Assembly: GCA_947497295.1 (NCBI GenBank)
Contig: CANMFU010000001.1
Coordinates: forward strand, 248,001 to 312,000
DNA from: an uncultured Roseovarius sp.
GTDB lineage: Bacteria > Pseudomonadota > Alphaproteobacteria > Rhodobacterales > Rhodobacteraceae
Length of the DNA: 64,000 nucleotides
Reading direction: 5' to 3'
Numbering within the stretch: position 1 is the first letter of the stretch; the number at the start of each line of letters is the position of its first letter. The position numbers and the translations under genes are program-made. This document shows positions 29,235 to 38,256 of the stretch, piece after piece. The notes beneath the pieces are model-generated. The model was not told the DNA's origin, searched no databases, and saw nothing but the letters and a program-made list of their open reading frames with translations.

Positions 29235-31957
29235 TGGCCACGTTCAGCATTCTGGTGATGGTGTGCGTCGCCTATGTGGTGCTGCTGTTCTCGGTTGCGT
29301 TTGCTGCTGACCGGGCGGCAAGGCGCGGGCGCGGCGCATGGCTGCGCTCGCCGCTGGTCTATACGCTGTCGCTGTCGATCTATTGCACGGCGTGGACATT
29401 TTATGGCGCTGTCGGTTTCGCCGCGCGGTCCGGTCTGGAATACGTGACGATCTACCTTGGCCCGACACTGGTCATGATCGGCTGGTGGTGGACCCTGCGC
29501 AAAATGGTGCGCGTGGGGCGCAGCCAACGCATCACCTCGGTCGCTGACATGATTTCGTCGCGCTACGGCAAATCAAACACGCTGGCTGTTTGTGTCACGG
29601 TTCTGGCGGTGATCGGCGCGACACCTTACATCGCGTTGCAACTACAATCGGTGACACTGTCCTTTGCCGCGTTTTCACCGTCGGGCCCAAGCCTGCAAGC
29701 CCGCAGCGAGCAGTCGATCGCCATCTATGTCGCGCTGGGCCTGACCCTATTCACCATCCTTTTCGGCACGAGAAACCTCGATGCGAACGAGAGGCATCAC
29801 GGCGTGGTCATCGCCATCGCGCTGGAGGCGGTCGTCAAGCTGTTTGCGCTGCTGGCTGTCGGCGTCTTTGTCGTCTGGGGATTGGAGGGCGGCATTGCGC
29901 AGACGCTGGCGCGCATTGACGCATCGCCCATCGCAGAATTTACCGTGGCGCCCAGCCGCTGGACCGCGCTGACACTGCTGTCGGCTGCGGCGTTTCTGTG
30001 CCTGCCGCGCATGTTTCAGGTCATGGTGGTTGAGAATGAAGATGAAAGCCATCTGCGCACCGCCGCGTGGGCCTTTCCGCTCTATCTGATGCTGATCAGC
30101 CTGTTTGTCGTGCCGATTGCCGCCGTTGGCCTCAATCTGATGCCGGCGGGCACGAATCCTGACCTGTTCGTGCTGAAGCTGCCACTGCTAGCCGGACAGG
30201 ACGGACTGGCGATCCTGTCTTTTTTAGGCGGTTTCTCCTCGGCCACGTCGATGGTGATCGTCGCGGCCATTGCGTTGTCGACGATGGTCTCGAACCATAT
30301 CGTCATGCCGATCTGGCTGCGGGCGACCGGGGGGGCTGCGATGATGTCGGGCGATGTGCGGCAAGTGGCGCTGCTGGCGCGGCGGCTGTCCATCGGGGCC
30401 GTAGTGTTTCTGGGCTATCTTTATTTTCGCATGTCGGGCGGCGGCACGGCGCTGGCCGCCATCGGGCTGATCGCCTTTGCGGGGGTTGCGCAATTTCTGC
30501 CCGCGCTGATGGGCGGTCTTGTCTGGCGCGGCGCTACGCGCACTGGCGCGCTGGCCGGGCTGGGCGTGGGGTTTGCGTTCTGGTTGTATTGTCTGCTGCT
30601 TCCCAGTTTTGGTGCGGGCGTGATCGTGCCGGTACGCGTGATGGAGGCGGGCCTGTTTGGCCAGTCTTGGCTGCGCCCTTATGCAATGTTCTGGACCGGG
30701 GGGATGGATCCGCTGGTGCATGCGGTGATGTGGTCGATGCTGCTGAATTGCGCGGCGTTCTGTGCGGTGTCGGTGTTCACCTTTCCGCGCCCTGTCGAAC
30801 GGCTTCAGGGCGCGCAATTCGTCAACGTGTTCGACCATTCGCAGCGTCCGGGCAGCTGGACCGGCGGCCTCGGCCAGTCCGAGGATCTGCTGATCATGTC
30901 TCAGCGCATCCTGGGTGCTGCCGAGGCGCAGGAAGTGTTCGCCCGCGCCGCCCGCCGTCAGGGTCTGAGCGGGTATCTGCCCGAACCGTCGCCGGAATTT
31001 CTGGACTATCTCGAACGGCGTCTGTCGGGATCCGTCGGCGCAGCGACCGCCCACGCCATGGTCAGCCAGATCGTCGGGCGCGCGACCGTATCGGTCGAGG
31101 ATCTTCTGGCCGTTGCCGACGAGACGGCGCAGATCATGGAATACTCCAACCGGCTGGAGGCGAAATCAACCGAGCAGGCCCGCACCGCGCGCCAATTGCG
31201 CGTCGTGAATGAGAAATTGACCCAGCTTTCGGTACAAAAGGACGGCTTTCTCAGTCAGGTCAGCCACGAATTGCGCACGCCGATGACGTCGATCCGCGCC
31301 TTTTCCGAGATCCTGCTCAGCGGCAGCCTGACCCCGGACGAGTTGCAGGAATATGCCGCGATCATACACGCGGAATCGCTGCGGTTGACGCGGCTTCTGG
31401 ATGATCTGCTGGACCTTTCGGTTCTGGAATCGGGGCAGGTTGTCCTGAACGTGCAGACCGCCACTTTGGCGCAGGTGATGGACCGTGCCATTTCCAGCGC
31501 GGTCGGCAGCGCGCCCGGCCAGCTTGATATTCGTCGGGATGCGGCAGCCGAGGCGATCACGCTGCAAACCGATGTCGACCGACTGGCACAGGTTTTCATT
31601 AACCTTATCGCCAATGCGCGCAAATACTGCGATGCGGATCATCCCGTGCTTGAAATTCGCATCGAGCGCGACAAGGCTTGGCTGACAGTCGATTTTGTCG
31701 ATAACGGCAGGGGTATCCCGATTGAGGATGAGGCGCTGATTTTTGAGAAGTTCTCGCGGCTTGGCGAGACGCGCGCGCCCGGTGCCGGCCTTGGGCTGGC
31801 GATCTGCCGCGAGATCATGCACCGGCTCGGCGGATCTGTCGCCTATCTGCCGGGGCAACGCGGCGCCGCATTTCGCGTGCGCCTGCCGCTGGCGCCGCTC
31901 GAACCGGGCGGTGGAAACGATTTGGTAACCAACGGCGGGCTAAGGTCCGTGCGATGA
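29234..31957 (+). CDS. Sodium/solute symporter-histidine kinase fusion (CrbS/CbrA-like layout)
   Basis: 907-residue sensor. The N-terminal two thirds (to about 540) are about thirteen hydrophobic helices of the SSF symporter fold (YCTAWTFYGAVGFAARSGLEY, RSQRITSVADMISSRYGKS). A coiled linker (about 640-670) leads to HisKA with the phosphorylatable His in SHELRTPMTS (about 676) and an HATPase_c domain with N box NLIANARKY, DNGRGIP, FEKFSRLG and GAGLGLAICREI. Relatives such as CrbS or CbrA couple solute sensing to acetate or nutrient control. No receiver is fused; the separate receiver lies upstream. Confidence 0.9.
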   Translation: MATFSILVMVCVAYVVLLFSVAFAADRAARRGRGAWLRSPLVYTLSLSIYCTAWTFYGAVGFAARSGLEYVTIYLGPTLVMIGWWWTLRKMVRVGRSQRITSVADMISSRYGKSNTLAVCVTVLAVIGATPYIALQLQSVTLSFAAFSPSGPSLQARSEQSIAIYVALGLTLFTILFGTRNLDANERHHGVVIAIALEAVVKLFALLAVGVFVVWGLEGGIAQTLARIDASPIAEFTVAPSRWTALTLLSAAAFLCLPRMFQVMVVENEDESHLRTAAWAFPLYLMLISLFVVPIAAVGLNLMPAGTNPDLFVLKLPLLAGQDGLAILSFLGGFSSATSMVIVAAIALSTMVSNHIVMPIWLRATGGAAMMSGDVRQVALLARRLSIGAVVFLGYLYFRMSGGGTALAAIGLIAFAGVAQFLPALMGGLVWRGATRTGALAGLGVGFAFWLYCLLLPSFGAGVIVPVRVMEAGLFGQSWLRPYAMFWTGGMDPLVHAVMWSMLLNCAAFCAVSVFTFPRPVERLQGAQFVNVFDHSQRPGSWTGGLGQSEDLLIMSQRILGAAEAQEVFARAARRQGLSGYLPEPSPEFLDYLERRLSGSVGAATAHAMVSQIVGRATVSVEDLLAVADETAQIMEYSNRLEAKSTEQARTARQLRVVNEKLTQLSVQKDGFLSQVSHELRTPMTSIRAFSEILLSGSLTPDELQEYAAIIHAESLRLTRLLDDLLDLSVLESGQVVLNVQTATLAQVMDRAISSAVGSAPGQLDIRRDAAAEAITLQTDVDRLAQVFINLIANARKYCDADHPVLEIRIERDKAWLTVDFVDNGRGIPIEDEALIFEKFSRLGETRAPGAGLGLAICREIMHRLGGSVAYLPGQRGAAFRVRLPLAPLEPGGGNDLVTNGGLRSVR

Positions 31958-31987
31958 AGAACTGACAAGGGATGGCACGGGCAACGC

Positions 31988-33016
31988 ATGGTGACGGACG
32001 GCGGCAATAAGGTGATACATCGCAAGGCGCGGGCCTCTCGCGAGGAATATCAGGCGCGCGCCATGTCACCGGCCAAGGCGCTGCGCCTTGCGTTGGCGCA
32101 GGCGTCGGATACGCAATTCGACTTGCCAATGGTGGTAACCACCGTCGAGCAGATCGAGATTTCGCAAACGGCTCTGCGCCTCGAATTCAGCGACGGTGGC
32201 CTTTTGGTGCTGCTGGACGGCCCCAAAGGCGCGCGCGGCGCCGTGCGTCTGGACGATGCCATGCTGTCGGCTTTGATTGAAGTGCAGACAACTGGGCGCG
32301 TTACAGGGCGCCCACAGGGTGGCCGCGCCGTGACGCGAACCGACGCGGCGATCGCCGCGCCGCTCATTGACGCCACATTGGAGCGTGCCGGGGCGCAACT
32401 GTGCGAAGAAACACCGGACCATTGGGCGGTCGGCTATCGTTTCGGCGTGATGATGGAGGATGCGCGCGGTATATCGCTGGCGCTGAGCGCTGCTGCGTTC
32501 CACGTGTTCCGCATGACGGTCGAATTGGGGGAGGGCGCTTTTCCCGCCAGCATTGTGTTTCTTTTGCCGGTACCTGTCGCCCCGCCGCCGCAAGCGGCCG
32601 GTCCGGGCGAAGACAAGGTGCAGCGTACACTGGAGCAAAGTGCAATGAATGCGCCTGTTTGCCTGGATGCGGTGCTGGCCAGGGTTACTGTACAGCTGAC
32701 CCAGCTTTGCGGTCTGGCGCCGGGGGACGTGCTGCCATTCCAGATGGACCGGCCGCTGCAGATCCGGCTTGAGACCAGTCAGAAACATGTCGTCGCACTT
32801 GGGCGGCTTGGCCAGATGAACGGCATGCGGGCGGTGCGCCTGACACCGGGCGGCGACAATGCGGGCAGCCCGACCCGATCGTCTAGAACACCTGAAACGC
32901 ATTCTGTAGGGGCAACCCCAATAGATGATGCGGCAGATGTACCGGTGTTGGACGTGCATCCTGATCCGGCACCGAACTTGAGAACAGAAGAACATGCTGA
33001 TTATGAAGCGCAATAA
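31988..33016 (+). CDS. SpoA (FliM/FliN C-terminal) domain protein, outside any flagellar cluster
   Basis: 342 residues. The region about 222-290 (VCLDAVLARVTVQLTQLCGL, then GDVLPFQM, RPLQIRLETSQKHVVALGRLGQMNGMRAVR in pieces) fits the SpoA surface-presentation domain shared by FliM, FliN and type III secretion C-ring proteins. The N-terminal part resembles the FliM middle region weakly. No other motility gene is nearby; it follows the symporter-kinase gene by 30 bases. It could be a switch component coded apart from the flagellar locus. The acidic tail is not conserved in FliM. Confidence 0.72.
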   Translation: MVTDGGNKVIHRKARASREEYQARAMSPAKALRLALAQASDTQFDLPMVVTTVEQIEISQTALRLEFSDGGLLVLLDGPKGARGAVRLDDAMLSALIEVQTTGRVTGRPQGGRAVTRTDAAIAAPLIDATLERAGAQLCEETPDHWAVGYRFGVMMEDARGISLALSAAAFHVFRMTVELGEGAFPASIVFLLPVPVAPPPQAAGPGEDKVQRTLEQSAMNAPVCLDAVLARVTVQLTQLCGLAPGDVLPFQMDRPLQIRLETSQKHVVALGRLGQMNGMRAVRLTPGGDNAGSPTRSSRTPETHSVGATPIDDAADVPVLDVHPDPAPNLRTEEHADYEAQ

Positions 33017-33126
33017 CGATGCACAGGTCGCTGCCGCGCTCAGATAATCCGGCAAGAAGACGTCTGGCCACGCCGAATGGACCGCCGTCGGTATGATACT
33101 GGCAGTCGCCGCACTTTGCACCGTCC

Positions 33127-33342
33127 TCAGCGCAACATGATGCCGAGAACAACGACCATCAGCCCAATGACGGACAGAAACAGCGCGCCTGTATTGACAG
33201 GCAGAACCTTGCTCAGGACAGCGCGCATTGCGCTGTCATCCAGCCCCGCCCGACGGGCGCGCCAAACGCGAATCACGCACCATATCAGCCCGCAAAGACC
33301 TAAAAGGGATATCACCGCGCCACACCAGATCAGTATTTCCAT
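33127..33342 (-). CDS. Small two-helix membrane protein, unknown function
   Basis: 71 residues: a helix at about 2-26 (LIWCGAVISLLGLCGLIWC), a basic loop RVWRARRAGLDDSAMRAVL, and a second helix at about 51-70. The start at 33342 is supported by GGAGG eight bases upstream, and the codon usage resembles its neighbours. It is divergent from the GapR-like gene. No family assignment. Confidence 0.7.
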   Translation of the reverse strand: MEILIWCGAVISLLGLCGLIWCVIRVWRARRAGLDDSAMRAVLSKVLPVNTGALFLSVIGLMVVVLGIMLR

Positions 33343-33474
33343 CGTGCCATCCTCCGCGCTTTGCCGCCTGCGTGCTGGCGTAATCCATCCGGTCCCCAAC
33401 CTCAAGCTGGCAGGGCTTGCGAGTGTCGCGCCCGGGCTGTAATCAGGCAGCTTTACGAGGATGCGGAGAGCAGC

Positions 33475-33738
33475 ATGGACGATCACACCCCCGGAACCCC
33501 CGATACCTACCGCGTAACCGCCGACGAGCTGCGCCAGTTCATTGAGCGTATCGAGCGTTTGGACGCCGAGAAAAAAGACCTCGCCGAGCAACAAAAAGAG
33601 GTGATGGCCGAAGCCAAAGGCCGTGGATACGACACCAAAGTGATGCGCAAGGTAATTGCGCTACGCAAGCGTGACAAAGACGATATTGCCGAAGAAGAAG
33701 CCGTCATGGAGATGTACAAAGAAGCTTTGGGGATGTGA
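33475..33738 (+). CDS. GapR-like nucleoid protein (DUF2312)
   Basis: 87-residue alphaproteobacterial DNA-binding protein. GapR in Caulobacter clamps overtwisted DNA ahead of polymerases and guides topoisomerases. The signature ELRQFIERIERLDAEKKDLA (about 19-38), EQQKEVMAEAKGRGYDTKVM and KVIALRKRD is intact; the long helices form a coiled coil. Start at 33475 is preceded by GCGGAGAG. Length is normal for the family. Confidence 0.93.
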   Translation: MDDHTPGTPDTYRVTADELRQFIERIERLDAEKKDLAEQQKEVMAEAKGRGYDTKVMRKVIALRKRDKDDIAEEEAVMEMYKEALGM

Positions 33739-33885
33739 GAAATCTAACCTAAGCTGCGATAAATACACGATTGGTTTCTGGCGTTGTGCAAGTCATATTC
33801 TCTTTGCGCAGCGCCTTTTTTGTGAGGGCAAGCTGCCGGTTTTCGCGCCAACCTTGCTTGGAACACCCAATTCGAGCCTTCTGAC

Positions 33886-34258
33886 TGAGGTGGTCCCCAA
33901 AAGCTGGACAGCGACGCGAACTCAGATTTGCCGTCACCTGATCTTCACGACGAAGCAGGCCGACCGCGTCAAACCTAAACCACCTACGCCTGAGCTCAGG
34001 TCGACGGCGGCATTTGAGGCGCTGAAAGACCAGGGAACATCGTCTGAACTGGCGATCTGGTTCGTTATTTATCCGGCACTCGTCACTCAATGGGGGCGCG
34101 CGCTGCGTGTGGGTGCCTGCGGTGTTTTTGAGCGCCGTCGTCGCAAGGCCCCGGTAATCATTGAACGCCAGACCAAAGAGCGGCACGCCAAAATCGGGGG
34201 GCTGGCGGGCGGCGAAATCATTTTGCGAAGAGAGCTGAAAATCTTGGCACGGAAGTGA
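33886..34258 (+). pseudogene. IS3-family transposase OrfA remnant with left-end inverted repeat
   Basis: The sequence from 33886 (TGAGGTGGTCCCCAAAAGCTG) resembles IS3-family (IS150 group) terminal repeats. The frame that follows translates to a corrupted OrfA: AAFEALKDQ, ELAIWFVIYPALVTQW, GVFERRRRKAP, and ERHAKIGGLAGGEI correspond to the conserved AKVALEALK, ELAxxFxVHPxQIxxWK, VFE, and LHAKIGQLTxExDFL regions. Several key positions are changed and no in-frame start precedes it. OrfB and the right end are not found, so the element is a decayed fragment. Confidence 0.68.
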
Positions 34259-34732
34259 AGAGGGGCATGAAGCGAACGCCTTCATCCGGGTCAGTCGATT
34301 GGTCAACATTGCGCACTTCTGTCGACTATGGAGTGACGCTCCTGCATGTATCTATCTTGGCGGGCCCCGATTAGGTTGGTCGCCGACTTCTGTGCGGGGC
34401 ACTGAACGCCTCAATTCTCAGGTACGGACCTCCCGGCACCATGTACCGCTATGAAGGGCTCCAGTTCACAGCCCGTGCCTGGACAGGCTGTCTGCGCCGG
34501 TCAGCGGCCTGAATCTCCGCTTTCCTTGGTGGATCAGTGCAGACCCACCTTGGCACATTGCTGCAGCCGAAGGGCGCGCGCATTGCCAGAGCCATGTACG
34601 ACGGTTTGGAGGTGCGGCAAAGCCTTTGGCTTGCAACACAGGCGGGCCGAGGGATATAATGATTGCGTAATTTTGCGCGTAAATGCATTGGTCTGACCCC
34701 GCACTGCAGCGGGTGTTTTGTGAGTATAATTA
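34259..34732. other. Gene-poor stretch after the IS remnant
   Basis: No supported gene here. A short in-frame fragment near 34441-34510 (GLQFTARAW) hints at a decayed transposase OrfB but is too short and interrupted by a stop to claim. The composition is less GC-rich than neighbouring genes, as expected for non-functional sequence left by an insertion element. Confidence 0.4.
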
Positions 34733-35392
34733 ATGACAAATCTTTACACGAACGTCAGCGCATCCGGCGCGGCACGATCGGTGCGGCTGGTGGGTGGCCT
34801 TGTACGATGGTGTCTGTTTGCGGCGTTGTTTTATGCCATATCTCTTTTTGTGATGACGGCGTCCGGTTTTACCAGCATCGAAGTGTTGCGCGATTTGGCG
34901 CAACAAACCGGGCAGTCCAGCTTTCTTGGATTTCTGTCAAGTATCGGCACTTGGCTGTGGGTATCGGCAGCGGCGATATGCTTGTTCGCTGCGCGTTTTC
35001 ACCCCGGCGATCCGGGCCGGACACCGAAAAGGCTGCTGCGCCTCTTGGGATGGTTTTCGCTCGTTCTGGCGGTCGATGATTTTTTTCTGATCCATGACCG
35101 TTACATCACCGAAGGAATCCTGCTGCCGATATATGCAATCTTCATCCTCACGGTGGCGCGCCGCTATTGGAGCCTGATCAGTGAGATCGACAAACCGGCC
35201 TTTTTGACAACCGGCGCATTGTTGGGCGGTTCGATCCTCGTGGACATCGTGCAGGAAAATCTGCCGATATCCTATGGCGCCTCTCAGGTGTTGGAGGAGG
35301 GATTCAAATTCGTCGGTGCCGCCGCATGGATGTATTTCTGCGCAGCGATCGCGCGCCATGGCCTGACCCTTGGTCAGGATCGCAGCGCCTAA
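34733..35392 (+). CDS. Multi-pass membrane protein, unknown function
   Basis: 219 residues with about six hydrophobic helices (around 25-45, 70-87, 103-115, 124-140, 160-172 and 187-205). Charged loops include HPGDPGRTPKRLL and DDFFLIHDRYITEGI, an intramembrane acidic and histidine pair that could bind metal or a quinone. I do not recognise the family. A strong terminator follows eight bases after the stop, shared with convergent rplI. Confidence 0.7.
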   Translation: MTNLYTNVSASGAARSVRLVGGLVRWCLFAALFYAISLFVMTASGFTSIEVLRDLAQQTGQSSFLGFLSSIGTWLWVSAAAICLFAARFHPGDPGRTPKRLLRLLGWFSLVLAVDDFFLIHDRYITEGILLPIYAIFILTVARRYWSLISEIDKPAFLTTGALLGGSILVDIVQENLPISYGASQVLEEGFKFVGAAAWMYFCAAIARHGLTLGQDRSA

Positions 35393-35400
35393 AAATGATA

Positions 35401-35431
35401 AAGCCGCGCAGATAACTGCGCGGCTTTTTTT
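35401..35431. terminator. Bidirectional Rho-independent terminator
   Basis: Ten-base-pair stem AAGCCGCGCA/TGCGCGGCTT (35401-35410 with 35417-35426, loop GATAAC), with a T run on the plus strand and an A run that becomes T on the minus strand. It serves the membrane protein gene and the convergent rpsF-rpsR-rplI operon. Confidence 0.92.
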
Positions 35432-35460
35432 GATGTGGAGTGATGCGCCTGCCTGGCGAC

Positions 35461-36084
35461 TTATGACGCGTCTTCGTCCTCGGACCGCGCTTCTCCGACC
35501 GCATCGGCCAGATCGTCATCGTCCGACGCGGCGGATCCGATATCGTCGAAGAGCTCGGCAATCTCGAAATCAGCTGCCGCTTCTTCTTCGGCGGCCAGTT
35601 CCTGGATCGACTTGCCAGACGCCTGAAGCTCGGCCTCTTCGGGCGAGCGGGCAACGTTCAGGGTAACGGTCGCGTCGACCTCGGGGTGCAGCGAGATGAA
35701 GACATCGTGCAGACCAAGTTCCTTGATCGGGTTGCCCAAGCTGACCTGCTTGCGGTCCAGCTCAAACCCGTTCTCGGTGGCTGCATCAGCTGCGTCACGC
35801 GTGGTGACCGAGCCGTACAGCGCGCCCGAATCAGCCGCCTGGCGGATGATGATGAATTGCTGACCGTTCAGCTTTTCGGCCATCTTCTCGGCGTCTTTGC
35901 GGGTTTCCAGGTTGTGCGCTTCGAGATGTGCCTTGCGGGTCTCGAAATCAGCGATGTTTTTCTGCGAAGCCGACAGCGCCTTGCGCTGGGGCAGCAGGTA
36001 GTTGCGTGCGAAACCAGCCTTGACGTCGACAACGTCGCCCATCTGGCCCAGCTTTGCGACGCGCTCAAGAAGGATAACTTGCAT
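35461..36084 (-). CDS. rplI: 50S ribosomal protein L9 with acidic C-terminal extension
   Basis: 207 residues where about 150 is usual. The N-terminal domain ([20 protein letters not shown], then [14 protein letters not shown]) and the connecting helix and C-terminal domain ([40 protein letters not shown]) are normal. The last 55 residues ([18 protein letters not shown] onwards) are very rich in Asp, Glu and Ala and look disordered. Such extensions are common in this family of bacteria. Last gene of rpsF-rpsR-rplI. Confidence 0.97.
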   Translation of the reverse strand: MQVILLERVAKLGQMGDVVDVKAGFARNYLLPQRKALSASQKNIADFETRKAHLEAHNLETRKDAEKMAEKLNGQQFIIIRQAADSGALYGSVTTRDAADAATENGFELDRKQVSLGNPIKELGLHDVFISLHPEVDATVTLNVARSPEEAELQASGKSIQELAAEEEAAADFEIAELFDDIGSAASDDDDLADAVGEARSEDEDAS

Positions 36085-36095
36085 TGTATTGCTCC

Positions 36096-36323
36096 TTACT
36101 TAACGGCGTATGGCAGCAGGGCGAGGAAGCGGGCGCGCTTGATCGCGCGGGCCAGCTCACGCTGCTTTTTGGCCGAAACGGCGGTGATGCGGCTGGGGAC
36201 GATCTTGCCGCGTTCGCTGATGTAGCGCTGCAGCAGGCGTGTGTCCTTGTAGTCGATGGCAGGTGCGTTATCGCCCGAGAAGGGGCAGACCTTGCGGCGA
36301 CGGAAAAATGGTTTTGTAGCCAT
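36096..36323 (-). CDS. rpsR: 30S ribosomal protein S18
   Basis: 75 residues with the family core [20 protein letters not shown] and the basic RNA-binding helix [10 protein letters not shown]. Lies 11 bases before rplI and 29 after rpsF in the standard order; S18 pairs with S6 on the 30S platform. Confidence 0.98.
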   Translation of the reverse strand: MATKPFFRRRKVCPFSGDNAPAIDYKDTRLLQRYISERGKIVPSRITAVSAKKQRELARAIKRARFLALLPYAVK

Positions 36324-36352
36324 GGTTTATGTCCTTGTCCTGGGGGCGTTGA

Positions 36353-36706
36353 TCAACGGCGCTCGCGGCGCTCGGTCCGCTCGTCGCGCTTTTGCATCTG
36401 AACCGAAGGCAGCTCTTTGTGCTCTTCGACCTTGATGGTCAGCGTGCGCATGACGTCGTCATGCAGGCGCATCAGACGCTCCATTTCCTGCACGGCCTCG
36501 GACGGCGCGTCCGAACGCAGGTAGGCGTAATGGCCCTTGCGGTTCTTGTTGATCTTGTAGGCCATCGTCTTGACGCCCCAATACTCGTGATCCACGAGTT
36601 TGCCGCCGTTATCGGCCAGCACGGTGCCAAAATGTTCGATGAGGCCCTCGGCCTGCGCGCTGGACAAGTCCTGGCGCGCGATCAAGACATGCTCGTAAAG
36701 GGGCAT
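36353..36706 (-). CDS. rpsF: 30S ribosomal protein S6
   Basis: 117 residues, beginning MPLYEHVLIARQDLSSAQAE, with the RNA-binding WGVKTMAYKINKNRKGHYAYL and a basic C-terminal tail (KRDERTERRERR). The start at 36706 matches the family exactly; longer in-frame starts upstream are not conserved. No strong Shine-Dalgarno sequence precedes it. Confidence 0.97.
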   Translation of the reverse strand: MPLYEHVLIARQDLSSAQAEGLIEHFGTVLADNGGKLVDHEYWGVKTMAYKINKNRKGHYAYLRSDAPSEAVQEMERLMRLHDDVMRTLTIKVEEHKELPSVQMQKRDERTERRERR

Positions 36707-36949
36707 GTTGGTATCCACTTCTATCAAGGCGCATTTCATAGGCGGGGCATCTGTGTCCTGCGGCCCCACCACGAGAGACTGCGCGGTTTTCCATATTTGC
36801 AGAACAGGCGCGAGCCTTACCCGCATCCCTGCCGGGAAGCAAGGGCGCGCGGCGCGGTGGCGCCCCCCGAAGTCAACGCACCTCTGCCGCAATTGTGCCG
36901 GAATGCTGAATCAGCTATTTGCCATGGTCAATTGCGAGGAATTGGAACG

Positions 36950-37456
36950 ATGGCGGCTCTCCCAGATACATTTATGCCCGATGGACCGCTGCGGCGGCAG
37001 CGCGATGTCCCGGCGCATTTCACCGAAGCTTTGCCGGAAAACAAGGTGCGCCGCGCCGTATTTCGAGTTGCTGCGGTTGGAGCGCTGGCGGCAGCGGCGG
37101 GCCTGTGGCTGGTGCCGGTCGTACCGGGGGACGCGCTGATGCAGGTTTTCAAGCTGGCGTTTTCCGCGCTGCTGGCCATGGGCGGTGTTGCTGGTGTGAC
37201 CCGGTCGCGTGGCCAGCACGGCCCGGAGGTGCAAATCGACACGCATGGCCGTCGCCTGACTGTCATCGAGCGTGATGCAACTGGCCATGTGCGGTCCGAG
37301 TGCAGCTATGCCGTCGACGGGCTGAAGGAAATCGTGCTGCGCGACAACATGCTGACTGCGCGCGATGCGCAGGGGTCTACGTTGATTGCGCTGCCAGTGA
37401 AGGCCCCGCTGGTTCGGGCTGCGTTGATGCGCGTGCTGTCGCAGGGGCATGTCTGA
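36950..37456 (+). CDS. Two-helix membrane protein, unknown function
   Basis: 168 residues. Hydrophobic helices at about 41-60 (AVGALAAAAGLWLVPVV) and 65-83, then a soluble C-terminal domain of about 80 residues (VQIDTHGRRLTVIERDATGH, KEIVLRDNMLTARDAQG) that looks like an all-beta PH-like fold. No family identified. It is divergent from rpsF. Confidence 0.65.
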   Translation: MAALPDTFMPDGPLRRQRDVPAHFTEALPENKVRRAVFRVAAVGALAAAAGLWLVPVVPGDALMQVFKLAFSALLAMGGVAGVTRSRGQHGPEVQIDTHGRRLTVIERDATGHVRSECSYAVDGLKEIVLRDNMLTARDAQGSTLIALPVKAPLVRAALMRVLSQGHV

Positions 37457-37611
37457 GGCGTTCCGCAAAAGGGCCCGTTGCGGAAAATTTTTAACGAATT
37501 ATTTCAAGCGGCGCTTTGCCGCCTCATACGTAATGGTGGTGGTTGGGCGATTGCCCTTCGCGGGGTTTGCGTTAGGTTGACGCAGTCAACTTGTACAACC
37601 GGAGATTATAT

Positions 37612-38184
37612 ATGAAAACCGCCCTTTTTGCAGCTGCCATCGCACTGACCGCAACTGGCGTTGCCGCCGCCCCTGAGAAATATACACTGGATTCCAGCCA
37701 TAGCCAGGCGATGTTTACCTATAATCACCTCGGTTTCTCGACCACATATAATATGTTCTCCGGTTGGGAGGGCGAGATCATGTTCGACGCCGAAGATCCC
37801 GCTGCGTCCTCGGTCGACGTGTCGATTCCCCTCAGCTCGTTCTATACCGGCTGGGAAGAGCGGATCGAGCATTTCATGGGTGATGAATTTTTTGGCGCCA
37901 AAGAGGGCGACATGATCACGTTCAAATCCACCGCGATCGAAGTCACGGGTGACGATGAGGCGATCATCACCGGCGATCTGACCATCAACGGCATTACCAA
38001 ATCGGTCCAGCTTGAGACCGAGTTGAACCAGCAAGGCATGCACCCGATGGCCGGTAAAGAATGGCTGGGCTTTGACGCCGAAACCAAGATCAATCGCTCT
38101 GATTTCGGTCTGGACAAGTTTGTTCCGAATATCAGCGACGAACTGGATGTCGAGATCTCGATCGAGGCAGGCAAGGCCGAATAA
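37612..38184 (+). CDS. YceI-family periplasmic protein
   Basis: 190-residue precursor with a signal peptide (residues 1-19, ending GVAAA). The mature part is the YceI lipocalin-like barrel: YTLDSSHSQAMFTYNHLGFS, then a GWEGEIMFDAEDP strand, FTFKSTAIEV-like and GDLTINGITKSVQL. YceI proteins bind polyisoprenoids and some are linked to acid or redox stress. Start at 37612 follows GGAG by six bases. A terminator follows, and the convergent gene encodes a second YceI domain. Confidence 0.92.
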   Translation: MKTALFAAAIALTATGVAAAPEKYTLDSSHSQAMFTYNHLGFSTTYNMFSGWEGEIMFDAEDPAASSVDVSIPLSSFYTGWEERIEHFMGDEFFGAKEGDMITFKSTAIEVTGDDEAIITGDLTINGITKSVQLETELNQQGMHPMAGKEWLGFDAETKINRSDFGLDKFVPNISDELDVEISIEAGKAE

Positions 38185-38214
38185 GCCAGCCTTGAGCTGA
38201 TTTTGCAGGCTATG

Positions 38215-38245
38215 GCCCGCATCCCATCTGGGGTGCGGGCCTTTT
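38215..38245 (+). terminator. Rho-independent terminator after yceI
   Basis: GCCCGCA pairs with TGCGGGC (extended by CCC/GGG) in 38215-38240, followed by CTTTTC. It lies between two converging YceI-domain genes. Confidence 0.75.
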
Positions 38246-38256
38246 CATTTGTCGGC

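Noticed and set aside
34449-34739. 96-residue minus-strand frame after the IS remnant
   Set aside because: No homology and no initiation signal; the region is decayed insertion-element sequence.
36392-36949. Long N-terminal extension of the gene ending at 37456
   Set aside because: The extension would run antisense through rpsF; the start at 36950 leaves a sensible membrane protein.
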